7,027 nucleotides of DNA, from the NCBI GenBank assembly GCA_003695725.1, contig RFHX01000179.1, positions 1 to 7,027 on the forward strand, in the 5' to 3' direction. Origin of the DNA: J061 sp003695725 [NCBI: Candidatus Schekmanbacteria bacterium] (lineage in GTDB: Bacteria; Schekmanbacteria; GWA2-38-11). Below are positions 1 through 6,369 of the stretch, one piece after another. The notes below the pieces were generated by a model, which made no database searches, had not been told where the DNA came from, and saw only the letters and a list, made by a program, of their open reading frames with translations. Position numbers and translations under genes: made by a program. How positions within the stretch are numbered: the first letter of the stretch is position 1; every line of letters begins with the position of its first letter.

Positions 1-118
1 CGACAGCGCCTAATTCTGCCAATCCCTGCCCCAATTCCTCGGCTTTGTCATATTCAGCAGACGTGCAGTTTGCCCCGCCAATGACCGATATTTGAAATCC
101 GAATTTTTCTTTATTCAT
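1..118 (-). CDS. TIGR00725/LOG-like Rossmann nucleotide-binding protein, N-terminal part (runs off the left edge)
   Basis: Only the first 39 codons are in the window. The protein begins MNKEKFGFQISVIGGANC and continues with an EYDKAEELGQGLAELGAV segment. The VIGG beta-strand/glycine turn, followed by Cys-Thr-Ser and an E-Y-x-x-A-E-E-L-G helix, matches the opening of TIGR00725-type proteins. These are a small family related to the LOG/cytokinin-phosphoribohydrolase and DprA-like Rossmann folds, and their role is mostly unassigned. The start is the ATG at 116-118. The frame is open upstream into the tRNA but holds no ATG, GTG or TTG before an in-frame TGA, so no earlier start exists. There is no Shine-Dalgarno sequence: the four bases before the ATG are TTAT and the bases before those are the tRNA acceptor arm. 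Family call is fairly sure; function is unknown. Confidence 0.72.
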   Translation of the reverse strand, partial: MNKEKFGFQISVIGGANCTSAEYDKAEELGQGLAELGAV

Positions 119-122
119 ATAA

Positions 123-196
123 TCGGGGCGACTGGATTTGAACCAGCGACCTCACGGTCCCGAACCGTGCGCTCTACCAAGCTGAGCCACGCCCCG
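123..196 (-). tRNA. tRNA-Pro (anticodon CGG)
   Basis: A complete 74-nt cloverleaf can be folded by eye. The acceptor stem is CGGGGCG/CGCCCCG with discriminator A. The D arm is GCTC...GAGC with the loop AGCTTGGTA. The anticodon stem CACGG/CCGTG encloses the loop TTCGGGA, giving anticodon CGG for codon CCG, with G37 as usual in proline tRNAs. The variable loop is AGGTC and the T arm has the loop TTCAAAT. The C1-G72 pair is typical of bacterial tRNA-Pro. CCA is not encoded: the 3' flank is TTAT. The gene lies 6 nt after the pcm stop codon and 4 nt before the next start codon, so it is probably cut out of a pcm-containing transcript. Confidence 0.97.
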
Positions 197-202
197 TAAA
201 AT

Positions 203-850
203 TTATCCATTAGACCAGCCATATTTTCCTATCAATTTCACAAAAAGGCAACTGCAAATCTTCTCTTCAATAAGCTCATCGCCTCTTTTTATAATTCTAA
301 CAAGGTCTTGAGATGACTCTGTGCCAATAGGAGCAACGAGCCGTCCTCCATCTTTAAGTTGTTTGAGAAGGTTTTCAGGCACCGATGGAGCGGCGGCAGT
401 TATTATTATTGCGTCAAATGGCGCTTTATCTTTCCAACCATATGTACCGTCAAAGGTCCTTGTGCTTATATTTGTATAGCCAAGTTCATCCAAAATCTTT
501 CTAGCTCTCGTTGTAAGAGCTCCAATCCTTTCAATCGAATATACTTCACTTGCGATTTCAGCCAGTATAGCAGTTTGATATCCTGAACCTGTGCCAATCT
601 CAAGGACTTTCTCTTCACCTTGAAGCAACAATGATTGTGTCATCAATGCTACAATATAAGGTTGAGAGATTGTTTGTCCCTCTCCTATAGGAAGCGCTGA
701 ATCAGTATATGCCTTATACTCGATGCTTTTTGGAACAAAAAGATGGCGGGGAACCTTTCTCATTGCAAAGAGTACTTTTACATCAGTTATGCCTCTTTCA
801 ACCAATTGTTCTTCAATCATCTTCTCCCGCAATGCCAAGTAATCGTTCAT
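203..850 (-). CDS. pcm: Protein-L-isoaspartate O-methyltransferase
   Basis: This cytosolic repair enzyme transfers a methyl group from S-adenosylmethionine to the alpha-carboxyl of L-isoaspartyl residues, which form as proteins age, so that they can revert to aspartate. At 215 residues it has the family's normal length. Visible family marks are VPRHLFVP (33-40), IGEGQTISQP (55-64), the glycine-rich SAM-binding motif I VLEIGTGSGYQTAIL (82-96), the post-I strand VYSIER (103-108) ending in an acidic and a basic residue, the DAIIITAAAPSVP segment (from about 145) with DGGRLVAPIG (167-176), and the C-terminal LIGKYGW. The ATG at 850 fits homologue N-termini (LREKMIEEQL), although no clear Shine-Dalgarno precedes it. 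It lies 42 nt downstream of surE, a classic bacterial pairing, and 6 nt upstream of tRNA-Pro(CGG). Nothing appears broken. Confidence 0.96.
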   Translation of the reverse strand: MNDYLALREKMIEEQLVERGITDVKVLFAMRKVPRHLFVPKSIEYKAYTDSALPIGEGQTISQPYIVALMTQSLLLQGEEKVLEIGTGSGYQTAILAEIASEVYSIERIGALTTRARKILDELGYTNISTRTFDGTYGWKDKAPFDAIIITAAAPSVPENLLKQLKDGGRLVAPIGTESSQDLVRIIKRGDELIEEKICSCLFVKLIGKYGWSNG

Positions 851-892
851 CGTTTTTCAAACTATAAAATCTATTAAACAATTTGTTTGAGA

Positions 893-1630
893 TTATATCT
901 TCAAGTCCCATTCAAGTAATTCATCTACAAAGCTGTAATTTGTCAAATCAGTACTCAATGGAGTTATGGAAATCATATTATTGGAAAGAGCAACATAATC
1001 CGTAAATTGGGCTGCCTCTCTGCCCGACAATGCTCTTTTATCATCCTTCATTATTGAAGAAAAAGGGCTGTTTGAAGAATTTCTTCTTCCCTGAATTGTA
1101 ATTCTAACTCCTTCTATCAATTCTGCAGGTAGATTTGGAACATTAATATTTAAAATTGTATTATTTGGCAGAGTCTTGCCTGTTAAAAGCAACTCTGCAA
1201 CTTTGCAGGAAAACTTTGCGGCAATTTCAAAAAATCTGGCGCTTTTCTCAGCCACTGAAACTGCAATAGCAGGAATATTATGCATTGCCGCCTCGAGAGC
1301 GGCAGATACCGTTCCAGAATAAAAAATATCTTCTGCAACATTTGCCCCATGGTTAATTCCAGAAATAACGAGGTCAGGCTTTTTATCAAGGATTTTTCTC
1401 AATGCTATATAAATGCAGTCCGCAGGCGTGCCATCGATGCTATAGATATTCTTTTTTATTTTTTTATATTCAGGCATCCTATCAATAGTCAAAGAATGCG
1501 AGCTTGCGCTTCTTTCTTTATCAGGCGCGGCAACGATTACATCAAACTTTTTTATAAGTTCAGAATAGAGGGTATTCAATCCTTTTGCCTCGATTCCATC
1601 ATCATTGCATATCAAAATCAGTGCCATCAT
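893..1630 (-). CDS. surE: 5'/3'-nucleotidase SurE (survival protein)
   Basis: SurE is a metal-dependent phosphatase acting on nucleoside 5'- and 3'-monophosphates and, in some bacteria, on short polyphosphate; it is linked to stationary-phase and stress survival. At 245 residues it is of normal size. The metal site is intact: the Asp pair in NDDG (D10, D11), the Ser in DKERSASSH (S41), and the Asn in SGINHGAN (N93). The stretch EDIFYSGTVSAALEA that follows is also typical. Two ATGs stand in tandem (1628-1630 and 1625-1627). The AAGGAG site is 5 nt from the first and 8 nt from the second, and starting at the second gives the more usual N-terminus MALILICNDDG. The gene lies 28 nt downstream of tRNA-Pro(GGG) and 42 nt upstream of pcm. 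The pair suggests joint maintenance of nucleotides and proteins in non-growing cells (inference). Confidence 0.97.
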   Translation of the reverse strand: MMALILICNDDGIEAKGLNTLYSELIKKFDVIVAAPDKERSASSHSLTIDRMPEYKKIKKNIYSIDGTPADCIYIALRKILDKKPDLVISGINHGANVAEDIFYSGTVSAALEAAMHNIPAIAVSVAEKSARFFEIAAKFSCKVAELLLTGKTLPNNTILNINVPNLPAELIEGVRITIQGRRNSSNSPFSSIMKDDKRALSGREAAQFTDYVALSNNMISITPLSTDLTNYSFVDELLEWDLKI

Positions 1631-1635
1631 CTACA

Positions 1636-1641
1636 CTCCTT
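1636..1641 (-). promoter_or_regulatory. Ribosome binding site of surE
   Basis: AAGGAG on the minus strand is a near-perfect Shine-Dalgarno sequence. It is 5 nt from the first of two adjacent ATG codons and 8 nt from the second. The spacing favours the second ATG, so the real protein may lack the first Met. Confidence 0.8.
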
Positions 1642-1651
1642 AAAGCTCAAT

Positions 1652-1658
1652 AAAAAAA
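1652..1658 (-). terminator. U7 tract directly after tRNA-Pro(GGG); possible weak terminator or attenuator
   Basis: Seven T residues on the minus strand follow the discriminator base of tRNA-Pro(GGG) without a gap. A strong GC-rich acceptor stem followed at once by a U tract looks like an intrinsic terminator. The helix here is the long-range acceptor stem rather than a simple hairpin, so termination may be partial at most. If it works, some transcripts would end after the tRNA and the rest would continue into surE, 28 nt from the tRNA end. The tract could equally be a simple RNase trimming site. Confidence 0.25.
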
Positions 1659-1732
<74 letters not shown>

Positions 1733-1780
1733 ATTCGCACATCTATCAAAACTTTGATTTATACTTCAAATAAAGAGTTT

Positions 1781-2116
1781 TCAACTCAGCTCTCTAAGAA
1801 GGTTTTTTAATTCTTTTTTTACACGAATTAAAACTTCCTTTGAATCTGCCGCCGGTTTTCTTCCCTTTCCAAATTCCTTAGCCAATCTCTTTTGAGCTCC
1901 AGCTATAGTATATTTTTCTTCATATAACAGTTCTTTTATTCTCAATATGATCTCCAAATCTCTGCGCGTATAAACTCTTTGACCTGTCCTGTTTTTTCCG
2001 GGATTCAAACATTTGAACTCATTTTCCCAAAACCGTAAAACATGCGGGGGCAAACCAGCTATTTCACTTGTTTCACCAATCTTATAAAAAAGTTTATCCG
2101 GAATCCTTTTTTTCAT
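1781..2116 (-). CDS. MerR-family DNA-binding protein, short form without effector domain
   Basis: A 111-residue protein with one winged helix-turn-helix domain of the MerR type. [20 protein letters not shown] (11-30) forms the helix-turn-helix. [19 protein letters not shown] (42-60) forms the wing and following helix with the R-x-Y signature. [20 protein letters not shown] (63-82) is the helical pair before the dimerisation region. The remaining 29 residues are Lys/Arg-rich and probably helical. They are too short for a ligand-binding domain, and the single Cys (C36) gives no metal site, so this is unlikely to be a classical metal or drug sensor. Similar short MerR proteins occur beside tRNA-Pro and surE in Deltaproteobacteria as I recall; their targets are not established. 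The start ATG at 2116 has no convincing Shine-Dalgarno. The gene begins 45 nt after the EF-G-like gene. Confidence 0.88.
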   Translation of the reverse strand: MKKRIPDKLFYKIGETSEIAGLPPHVLRFWENEFKCLNPGKNRTGQRVYTRRDLEIILRIKELLYEEKYTIAGAQKRLAKEFGKGRKPAADSKEVLIRVKKELKNLLRELS

Positions 2117-2161
2117 ATTATTATTTTATTTCCGGATGCAGGTGACAGGCAATCAAAATAT

Positions 2162-4252
2162 TTATTCTTCTTCCTCTTTTTCTCTTTTTCTTTCTTCTAT
2201 TATCTTTTCCGCAAGATGAGCAGGGACCTCTTCATAGGTGGCAAATTCCATAGTAAAGAATCCTCTACCGCCGGTTATCGATTTCAATGTTGGTGCATAT
2301 TCAAGAAGTTCAGCCATTGGTACCTGCGCTCTAATTACTTGATTCTTACCCCTTGGTTCCATTCCTTTCATTCTTCCTCTTCTTCCGTTGATGTCACCTA
2401 TAACATCACCCATACAATCTTCAGGCACAATCACTTCTATATCCATCATTGGTTCAAGAAGAACCGGTTTTGCTTCCATAAATGCTTTTTTGAAAGCCAT
2501 CGAACCGGCTATCTTGAAAGCCATATCCGATGAATCGACTTCATGATATGAACCATCATAGAGCGTTACCTTAACATCAACAACTGGATATCCTGCCAAC
2601 TCACCTGACTGCATTGCTTCAACTATACCTTTTTCTACTGAAGGAATATAATTCTTTGGAATAACTCCGCCTACGATTTTATCAATGAACTGAAACCCCT
2701 CCCCTCTTTTCAAAGGTTCTATTTCAATCCAACAATCTCCATACTGGCCTCTGCCGCCTGACTGCCTCTTGTACTTGCCTTGAGTCTTTGCCTTGCCTTT
2801 TATAGTCTCTCTGTAAGGCACTTTAGGTTTGCTTAAATCAACATCTAAATTGAATTTCCTTTTTAACCTTTCTATAGCGAGTTCAACATGAGCGTTTCCC
2901 ATTCCTGAAATGAGCATCTCTCGTGTTTCAGTATTTCTCTCAATCCTCAATGTTGGATCTTCTTCACACAAACGGGCAAGGCAATTTGATATCTTCTCTT
3001 CATCTCCCTTGCTCTTCGGGAAAACGGCATAGGAAATCATAGGCGATGGGAATGTAATGAAATCGAAGATTACAGCATTGTCATTGCTACCGCAAATCGT
3101 ATCGCCTGTAGTTGTTTCTTTCAATTTTGCAAATGCCGCAATGTCACCGCATATGACAGATTTTGCGGAAATATGTTCTTTCCCTTGAAGATAATAGATC
3201 TGTCCAAACCGCTCTTCCTTCTTCTTGGAAGAATTATAAAATGATGAATCAGAATCGAGTTTTCCTGAATATACTCTAAAGTATGAAAGTTTTCCCGAAT
3301 AGGGATCTGCTATTGTTTTAAAAACCAATCCTGTGAATGGAGCATCTTCTGACAGTGTTATTTCCTTTTCTTCTCCATTTTCACTCTTTGCTTTTATGGT
3401 GCCTCGGTCTATTGGTGAAGGCAAATAATCTACAATAACATCCAATGCATCTGTGATTCCAATATTCTTTTCAGCAGAACCGCAGATTACAGGTACGATC
3501 TCTGCATTTGCAACACCTTTTTTCAAAAGAACTTTCAAATCATCCTCAGATACTTCTCCACCTTCAAGGTATTTTTCCATAATTGCTTCATCTAATTCAA
3601 CAAGGGATTCGAGCATATTTTCTTTAATCGTATTGCATTCAGAAGCTATATCTTCGGGAATATCCGCAACATCAAATTTTCCGCTTTGGTCGTCTTTATA
3701 GATGTGCGCCTTCCCTTCGAAGAGATTGACTACTCCTTTGAAAGACGCTTCGCTTCCAATTGGAAATTGAAGAGGAACAAAAGATTTTTGAAAAACATTA
3801 TGAAGCTCTTCCAAAATAGCTTTAAAGTCTGCCCTTTCCTTATCCATCATATTGACAAAGACAAGACGGGGCAAAGACAATTCTTCGCAGAAATTCCAAG
3901 TTCTTTCAGTTTGCACTTTGACGCCGCTGTGTGCATCCACGAGCACAATGGCAGAATCAGTTATCCGTAAAGAACTCTTTATGTCTCCTACAAAATTTGC
4001 ATCTCCTGGCGTATCGATGATATTTATTTTATTCTTCTTCCACTCTGTAAAACCTATTGCCGCGTTTATTGAACCTCCTTTTTTGATTTCATCAGGGTCG
4101 AAGTCAAATTTTGATGTTCCATTAGCAGTTTTACCGAGTCTGTCAGATGTTCCTGCGCAAAAAAGTAGAGCATCGGCAAAAGAAGTTTTCCCATCTCCAC
4201 CATGTCCTATTAAACATATATTTCTCAGATTTGAAGAACTATATTGAGCCAT
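2162..4252 (-). CDS. EF-G-like translational GTPase (EF-G-2 / TTHA1498 type), with altered G3 and G4 motifs
   Basis: A full five-domain EF-G architecture of 696 residues. The GTPase domain spans about 1-280, with P-loop GHGGDGKT (16-23), switch II DTPGDANF (80-87), G4 NMMD (134-137) and G5 CGSA (257-260). Domain II follows (about 305-395), then domain III with ISGMGNAHVELAIERL (449-464). Domain IV has QSGGRGQYG (497-505) and the tip segment HEVDSSDMAFK (570-580). Domain V ends in a charged KREKEEEE tail. The GHGG-type P-loop and loss of the DTPGH histidine place it with the EF-G-like/EF-G-2 group rather than the main elongation factor. Canonical EF-G has His at the position of D84 and Lys at M135. 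Binding to the ribosomal A site is expected; its cellular role is unknown. A second, standard fusA should exist elsewhere in the genome (inference). The ATG at 4252 has a GGAG site. Confidence 0.93.
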   Translation of the reverse strand: MAQYSSSNLRNICLIGHGGDGKTSFADALLFCAGTSDRLGKTANGTSKFDFDPDEIKKGGSINAAIGFTEWKKNKINIIDTPGDANFVGDIKSSLRITDSAIVLVDAHSGVKVQTERTWNFCEELSLPRLVFVNMMDKERADFKAILEELHNVFQKSFVPLQFPIGSEASFKGVVNLFEGKAHIYKDDQSGKFDVADIPEDIASECNTIKENMLESLVELDEAIMEKYLEGGEVSEDDLKVLLKKGVANAEIVPVICGSAEKNIGITDALDVIVDYLPSPIDRGTIKAKSENGEEKEITLSEDAPFTGLVFKTIADPYSGKLSYFRVYSGKLDSDSSFYNSSKKKEERFGQIYYLQGKEHISAKSVICGDIAAFAKLKETTTGDTICGSNDNAVIFDFITFPSPMISYAVFPKSKGDEEKISNCLARLCEEDPTLRIERNTETREMLISGMGNAHVELAIERLKRKFNLDVDLSKPKVPYRETIKGKAKTQGKYKRQSGGRGQYGDCWIEIEPLKRGEGFQFIDKIVGGVIPKNYIPSVEKGIVEAMQSGELAGYPVVDVKVTLYDGSYHEVDSSDMAFKIAGSMAFKKAFMEAKPVLLEPMMDIEVIVPEDCMGDVIGDINGRRGRMKGMEPRGKNQVIRAQVPMAELLEYAPTLKSITGGRGFFTMEFATYEEVPAHLAEKIIEERKREKEEEE

Positions 4253-4258
4253 TCACAT

Positions 4259-4262
4259 CTCC
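4259..4262 (-). promoter_or_regulatory. Ribosome binding site of the EF-G-like gene
   Basis: GGAG on the minus strand lies 6 nt before the ATG at 4250-4252. It supports that start, which also gives the expected short lead of about 15 residues before the P-loop. Confidence 0.7.
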
Positions 4263-4318
4263 ACAAATAGGGTTACCGTTAAGAAAGGAACTAACTGATT
4301 TTACAAAAACCAATAAAC

Positions 4319-4347
4319 TTAATGACACAACCATTTTATAGTGTCAA
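4319..4347 (-). promoter_or_regulatory. Candidate promoter of the EF-G-like gene
   Basis: On the minus strand a perfect -35 hexamer TTGACA (4342-4347) is followed after 17 nt by CATTAA (4319-4324), a poor -10 with 3 of 6 consensus positions. It lies about 70 nt before the start codon, inside the longest gap of the left two thirds of the window, where a new transcription unit would be expected after uvrC. The perfect -35 with a weak -10 could indicate an activator-dependent promoter, or the match may be chance in AT-rich DNA. Confidence 0.35.
4323..4346. repeat. Inverted repeat TGACAC-N12-GTGTCA overlapping the candidate promoter
   Basis: Two perfect 6-bp arms (4323-4328 and 4341-4346) are separated by 12 nt, so the arm centres are 18 bp apart. 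One arm overlaps the TTGACA box and the other overlaps the expected -10 region. That placement fits an operator for a dimeric regulator better than a terminator, since no U tract follows directly on the minus strand. On the plus strand a T6 run begins four bases after the second arm, but no gene points that way. Confidence 0.4.
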
Positions 4348-4447
4348 GATTTTTTGATGGAATAATTTTTCATTATTTTTGATGCAAATTGATATGCTAT
4401 AAACGTTAATAATCAATTGGTATTATGCCTTATTTTGAAAATATATC

Positions 4448-6304
4448 TCAATTACTTTGTGATAACGATTCCTGTATGACTTTTAGCACATCATCAGCGA
4501 TTTTTAGAGGTAATCCGCTCTTTTCAGCAATCTCTTCAGAGGAATATTTTGCAATGGCATCAACACTTCCAAATGTTTTTAACAATAACATCTTTCGTGC
4601 CTTTCCAATGCCTTCCACTTTATCTAAAATTGATTCTCTCATCTTTTTTATTCGCAGTTTCCTGTGATACTGAATTGCAAATCGATGCACTTCATCGCGA
4701 ATGGATTGCAAAAGGAAAAGCTCGGATGAGTCATTTCTGAATCTCAATGGATTACTTCTGTTATGAAAAACCACCTCTTCTGTCGAAAATCCCTCTTTCG
4801 GCTTTAATTTACTATTTCTCTTATATCTTCTTCCTTTCGATAAACCTACTACAAAGATGTCTCGATATTCATCTTTAGCACTAACTACTTTAACTGCCGA
4901 GTTAACCTGCCCCTTCCCTCCGTCGATTAAGAGTAGTGAAGGAAGTTTTTTCCCTTCGTTGTATAGTCGTGCAAGATGTCTTGATACTACCTCCTCTATC
5001 ATAGCAAAATCATCTATTCCCTCTTTCCATTTGATGGAATATCTTCTATACATTTCCTTTTTAAACTTCCCCTCTTCCCACCTTATCACGGCACCAACAC
5101 TTTGATTCCCTGCGATGTTTGAAATATCGACAGCATCGATACACTCTGGAAGGTTATCCATGGCAAACTTTTTCTGTATTGCACTGACTGTTTTCCTCCA
5201 TGCTTCTTCTTCCCTTAAACGATTTTCCAAAATGTAATCAGCATTTACAGAAGCCATTTTAAGAATCTGATATTTTTTCCCGCGTTTTGGAGAGATTATT
5301 TTGACTTTTTTCCCCTTTGTCGCCAATAACCATAAAGAAATATTTTCTGCATCCGAGATAGATTCCTCTGTTAAAATTTCTGAAGGAATGGTTGATGTAT
5401 CTCTATAGTATTGTTTTATAAATGCTTCCAAAGAATCTTTTTCCGATTCTTCTATGCAGTTCGAAACAACATAATCCTTCTGGTCTATAATCTTTCCATC
5501 CCTTACTTTTAATATGAGAAAAATCAATTTTGTTCCCAAGGTTCGCAAAATGATGCAGTCTTTATCTTTTTCATCACTCATCGAAACATTTTGTTTCTGT
5601 GAAAATTTTCTAATAGATTCAATTCCATCTCTATAAAAAGCCGCTTTTTCATACATCATCTTGTCAGAAGCATCTGTCATCTTATTCTTAAGAATCTGTA
5701 TCACTTCATTCATCTTTCCTTCAAGAAGCAATTTAACACCTTCAACGAGCTCCATATATTCATCCTTGCCAACCATATTTGCACATGGTGCTGAACACAT
5801 TTTCATTTGATAATTGAGGCAGGGTTTCATATTGTTCACAAATTTTTTCTTGCAGGTGCATATGTTAAATATTTTCATAATTATTTTCATTACTTCTTTT
5901 ACATTCATTACAGATGTGTAGGGGCCATAGTATAAAGCTCCATCATCTTTTATCTTCCTGACCATATGAAGTCTTGGAAATTCATCTTTAACTGTAATTT
6001 TGAGGTAGGGATATTGTTTGTCATCACGCAGTCTCACATTGTATTTGGGTTTAAACATTTTGATAAGATTATTTTCTAAGATGAGAGCTTCTACTTCATT
6101 GTTGGTTACAATAAATTCGATATTAAATGCATCTTTAAGGAGAAACCGCAGGCGGGGATTTACATTTTGATTCTTATTAAAATAGCTTGCAACCCTCTTT
6201 CTCAAATTTTTTGCTTTTCCTACATAAATTATATTGCCCGACTTGTTTATAAATTTATAAATTCCAGGATTATCCGGAAAAATATCAAATCTTGGTTTCT
6301 GCAT
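4448..6304 (-). CDS. uvrC: Excinuclease ABC subunit C
   Basis: UvrC makes the 3' and 5' incisions around a DNA lesion after UvrA and UvrB have located it. All parts are present in 618 residues, a normal length. The N-terminal GIY-YIG nuclease carries G14-I15-Y16, Y27-V28-G29-K30, R37, Y41, E77 in ALILENNLIK and N89. A cysteine cluster (C149 or C151, C162, C170, C174, with PCLNYQ) matches the iron-sulfur ligands known in UvrC. The UVR helix pair for UvrB contact is about 198-235. The RNase H-like nuclease keeps its D-D-H triad: D393 in VDISNIAG, D461 in LIDGGKGQ and H540 in RDEVHRF. The C-terminal helix-hairpin-helix is about 557-612 (VEGIGKARKMLL, SGLPLKIADDVL). The ATG at 6304 is the only possible start, since an in-frame TAA lies 21 nt upstream, yet no Shine-Dalgarno is visible. 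It lies 65 nt downstream of the DUF151 gene. Confidence 0.98.
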   Translation of the reverse strand: MQKPRFDIFPDNPGIYKFINKSGNIIYVGKAKNLRKRVASYFNKNQNVNPRLRFLLKDAFNIEFIVTNNEVEALILENNLIKMFKPKYNVRLRDDKQYPYLKITVKDEFPRLHMVRKIKDDGALYYGPYTSVMNVKEVMKIIMKIFNICTCKKKFVNNMKPCLNYQMKMCSAPCANMVGKDEYMELVEGVKLLLEGKMNEVIQILKNKMTDASDKMMYEKAAFYRDGIESIRKFSQKQNVSMSDEKDKDCIILRTLGTKLIFLILKVRDGKIIDQKDYVVSNCIEESEKDSLEAFIKQYYRDTSTIPSEILTEESISDAENISLWLLATKGKKVKIISPKRGKKYQILKMASVNADYILENRLREEEAWRKTVSAIQKKFAMDNLPECIDAVDISNIAGNQSVGAVIRWEEGKFKKEMYRRYSIKWKEGIDDFAMIEEVVSRHLARLYNEGKKLPSLLLIDGGKGQVNSAVKVVSAKDEYRDIFVVGLSKGRRYKRNSKLKPKEGFSTEEVVFHNRSNPLRFRNDSSELFLLQSIRDEVHRFAIQYHRKLRIKKMRESILDKVEGIGKARKMLLLKTFGSVDAIAKYSSEEIAEKSGLPLKIADDVLKVIQESLSQSN

Positions 6305-6324
6305 AGGATAATTTCTGAAGGATT

Positions 6325-6345
6325 ATATTCTGAAGAGAAGAATAT
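6325..6345. repeat. 7-bp perfect inverted repeat in the uvrC leader
   Basis: ATATTCT (6325-6331) and AGAATAT (6339-6345) are perfect inverted copies around a 7-nt loop. The arms hold only one G-C pair each, so an RNA hairpin would be weak. The block overlaps a direct repeat of TTCTGAAG (6313-6320 and 6328-6335, a 15-bp step). It sits 20 nt ahead of the uvrC start, which lacks a ribosome binding site. It could be a protein-binding site, a weak leader hairpin or chance. Confidence 0.3.
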
Positions 6346-6369
6346 TTATAAAGACGGAAGAAATCGAAA

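Noticed and set aside
1733-1780. ATCAAAGTTTTGAT dyad and TTGAAG box between merR and tRNA-Pro(GGG), considered as a terminator or tRNA promoter
   Set aside because: The dyad leaves only a 2-nt loop and no U tract follows. The TTGAAG box lacks an acceptable -10 at 16 to 18 nt.
2042-2533. A 163-codon plus-strand open frame
   Set aside because: It is the complement of the EF-G-like 3' end and merR start, rich in Phe, Ser and His with low complexity, and resembles no family.
3852-4247. A 131-codon plus-strand open frame and its neighbours opposite the EF-G-like gene
   Set aside because: These are shadow frames of a clearly coding minus-strand gene with intact motifs.
4387-4418. Inverted repeat AATTGAT / ATCAATT with an 18-nt spacer downstream of uvrC, considered as a terminator
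   Set aside because: The arms are nearly pure A/T, the loop is long and no U tract follows on the minus strand; chance is likely in such AT-rich DNA.
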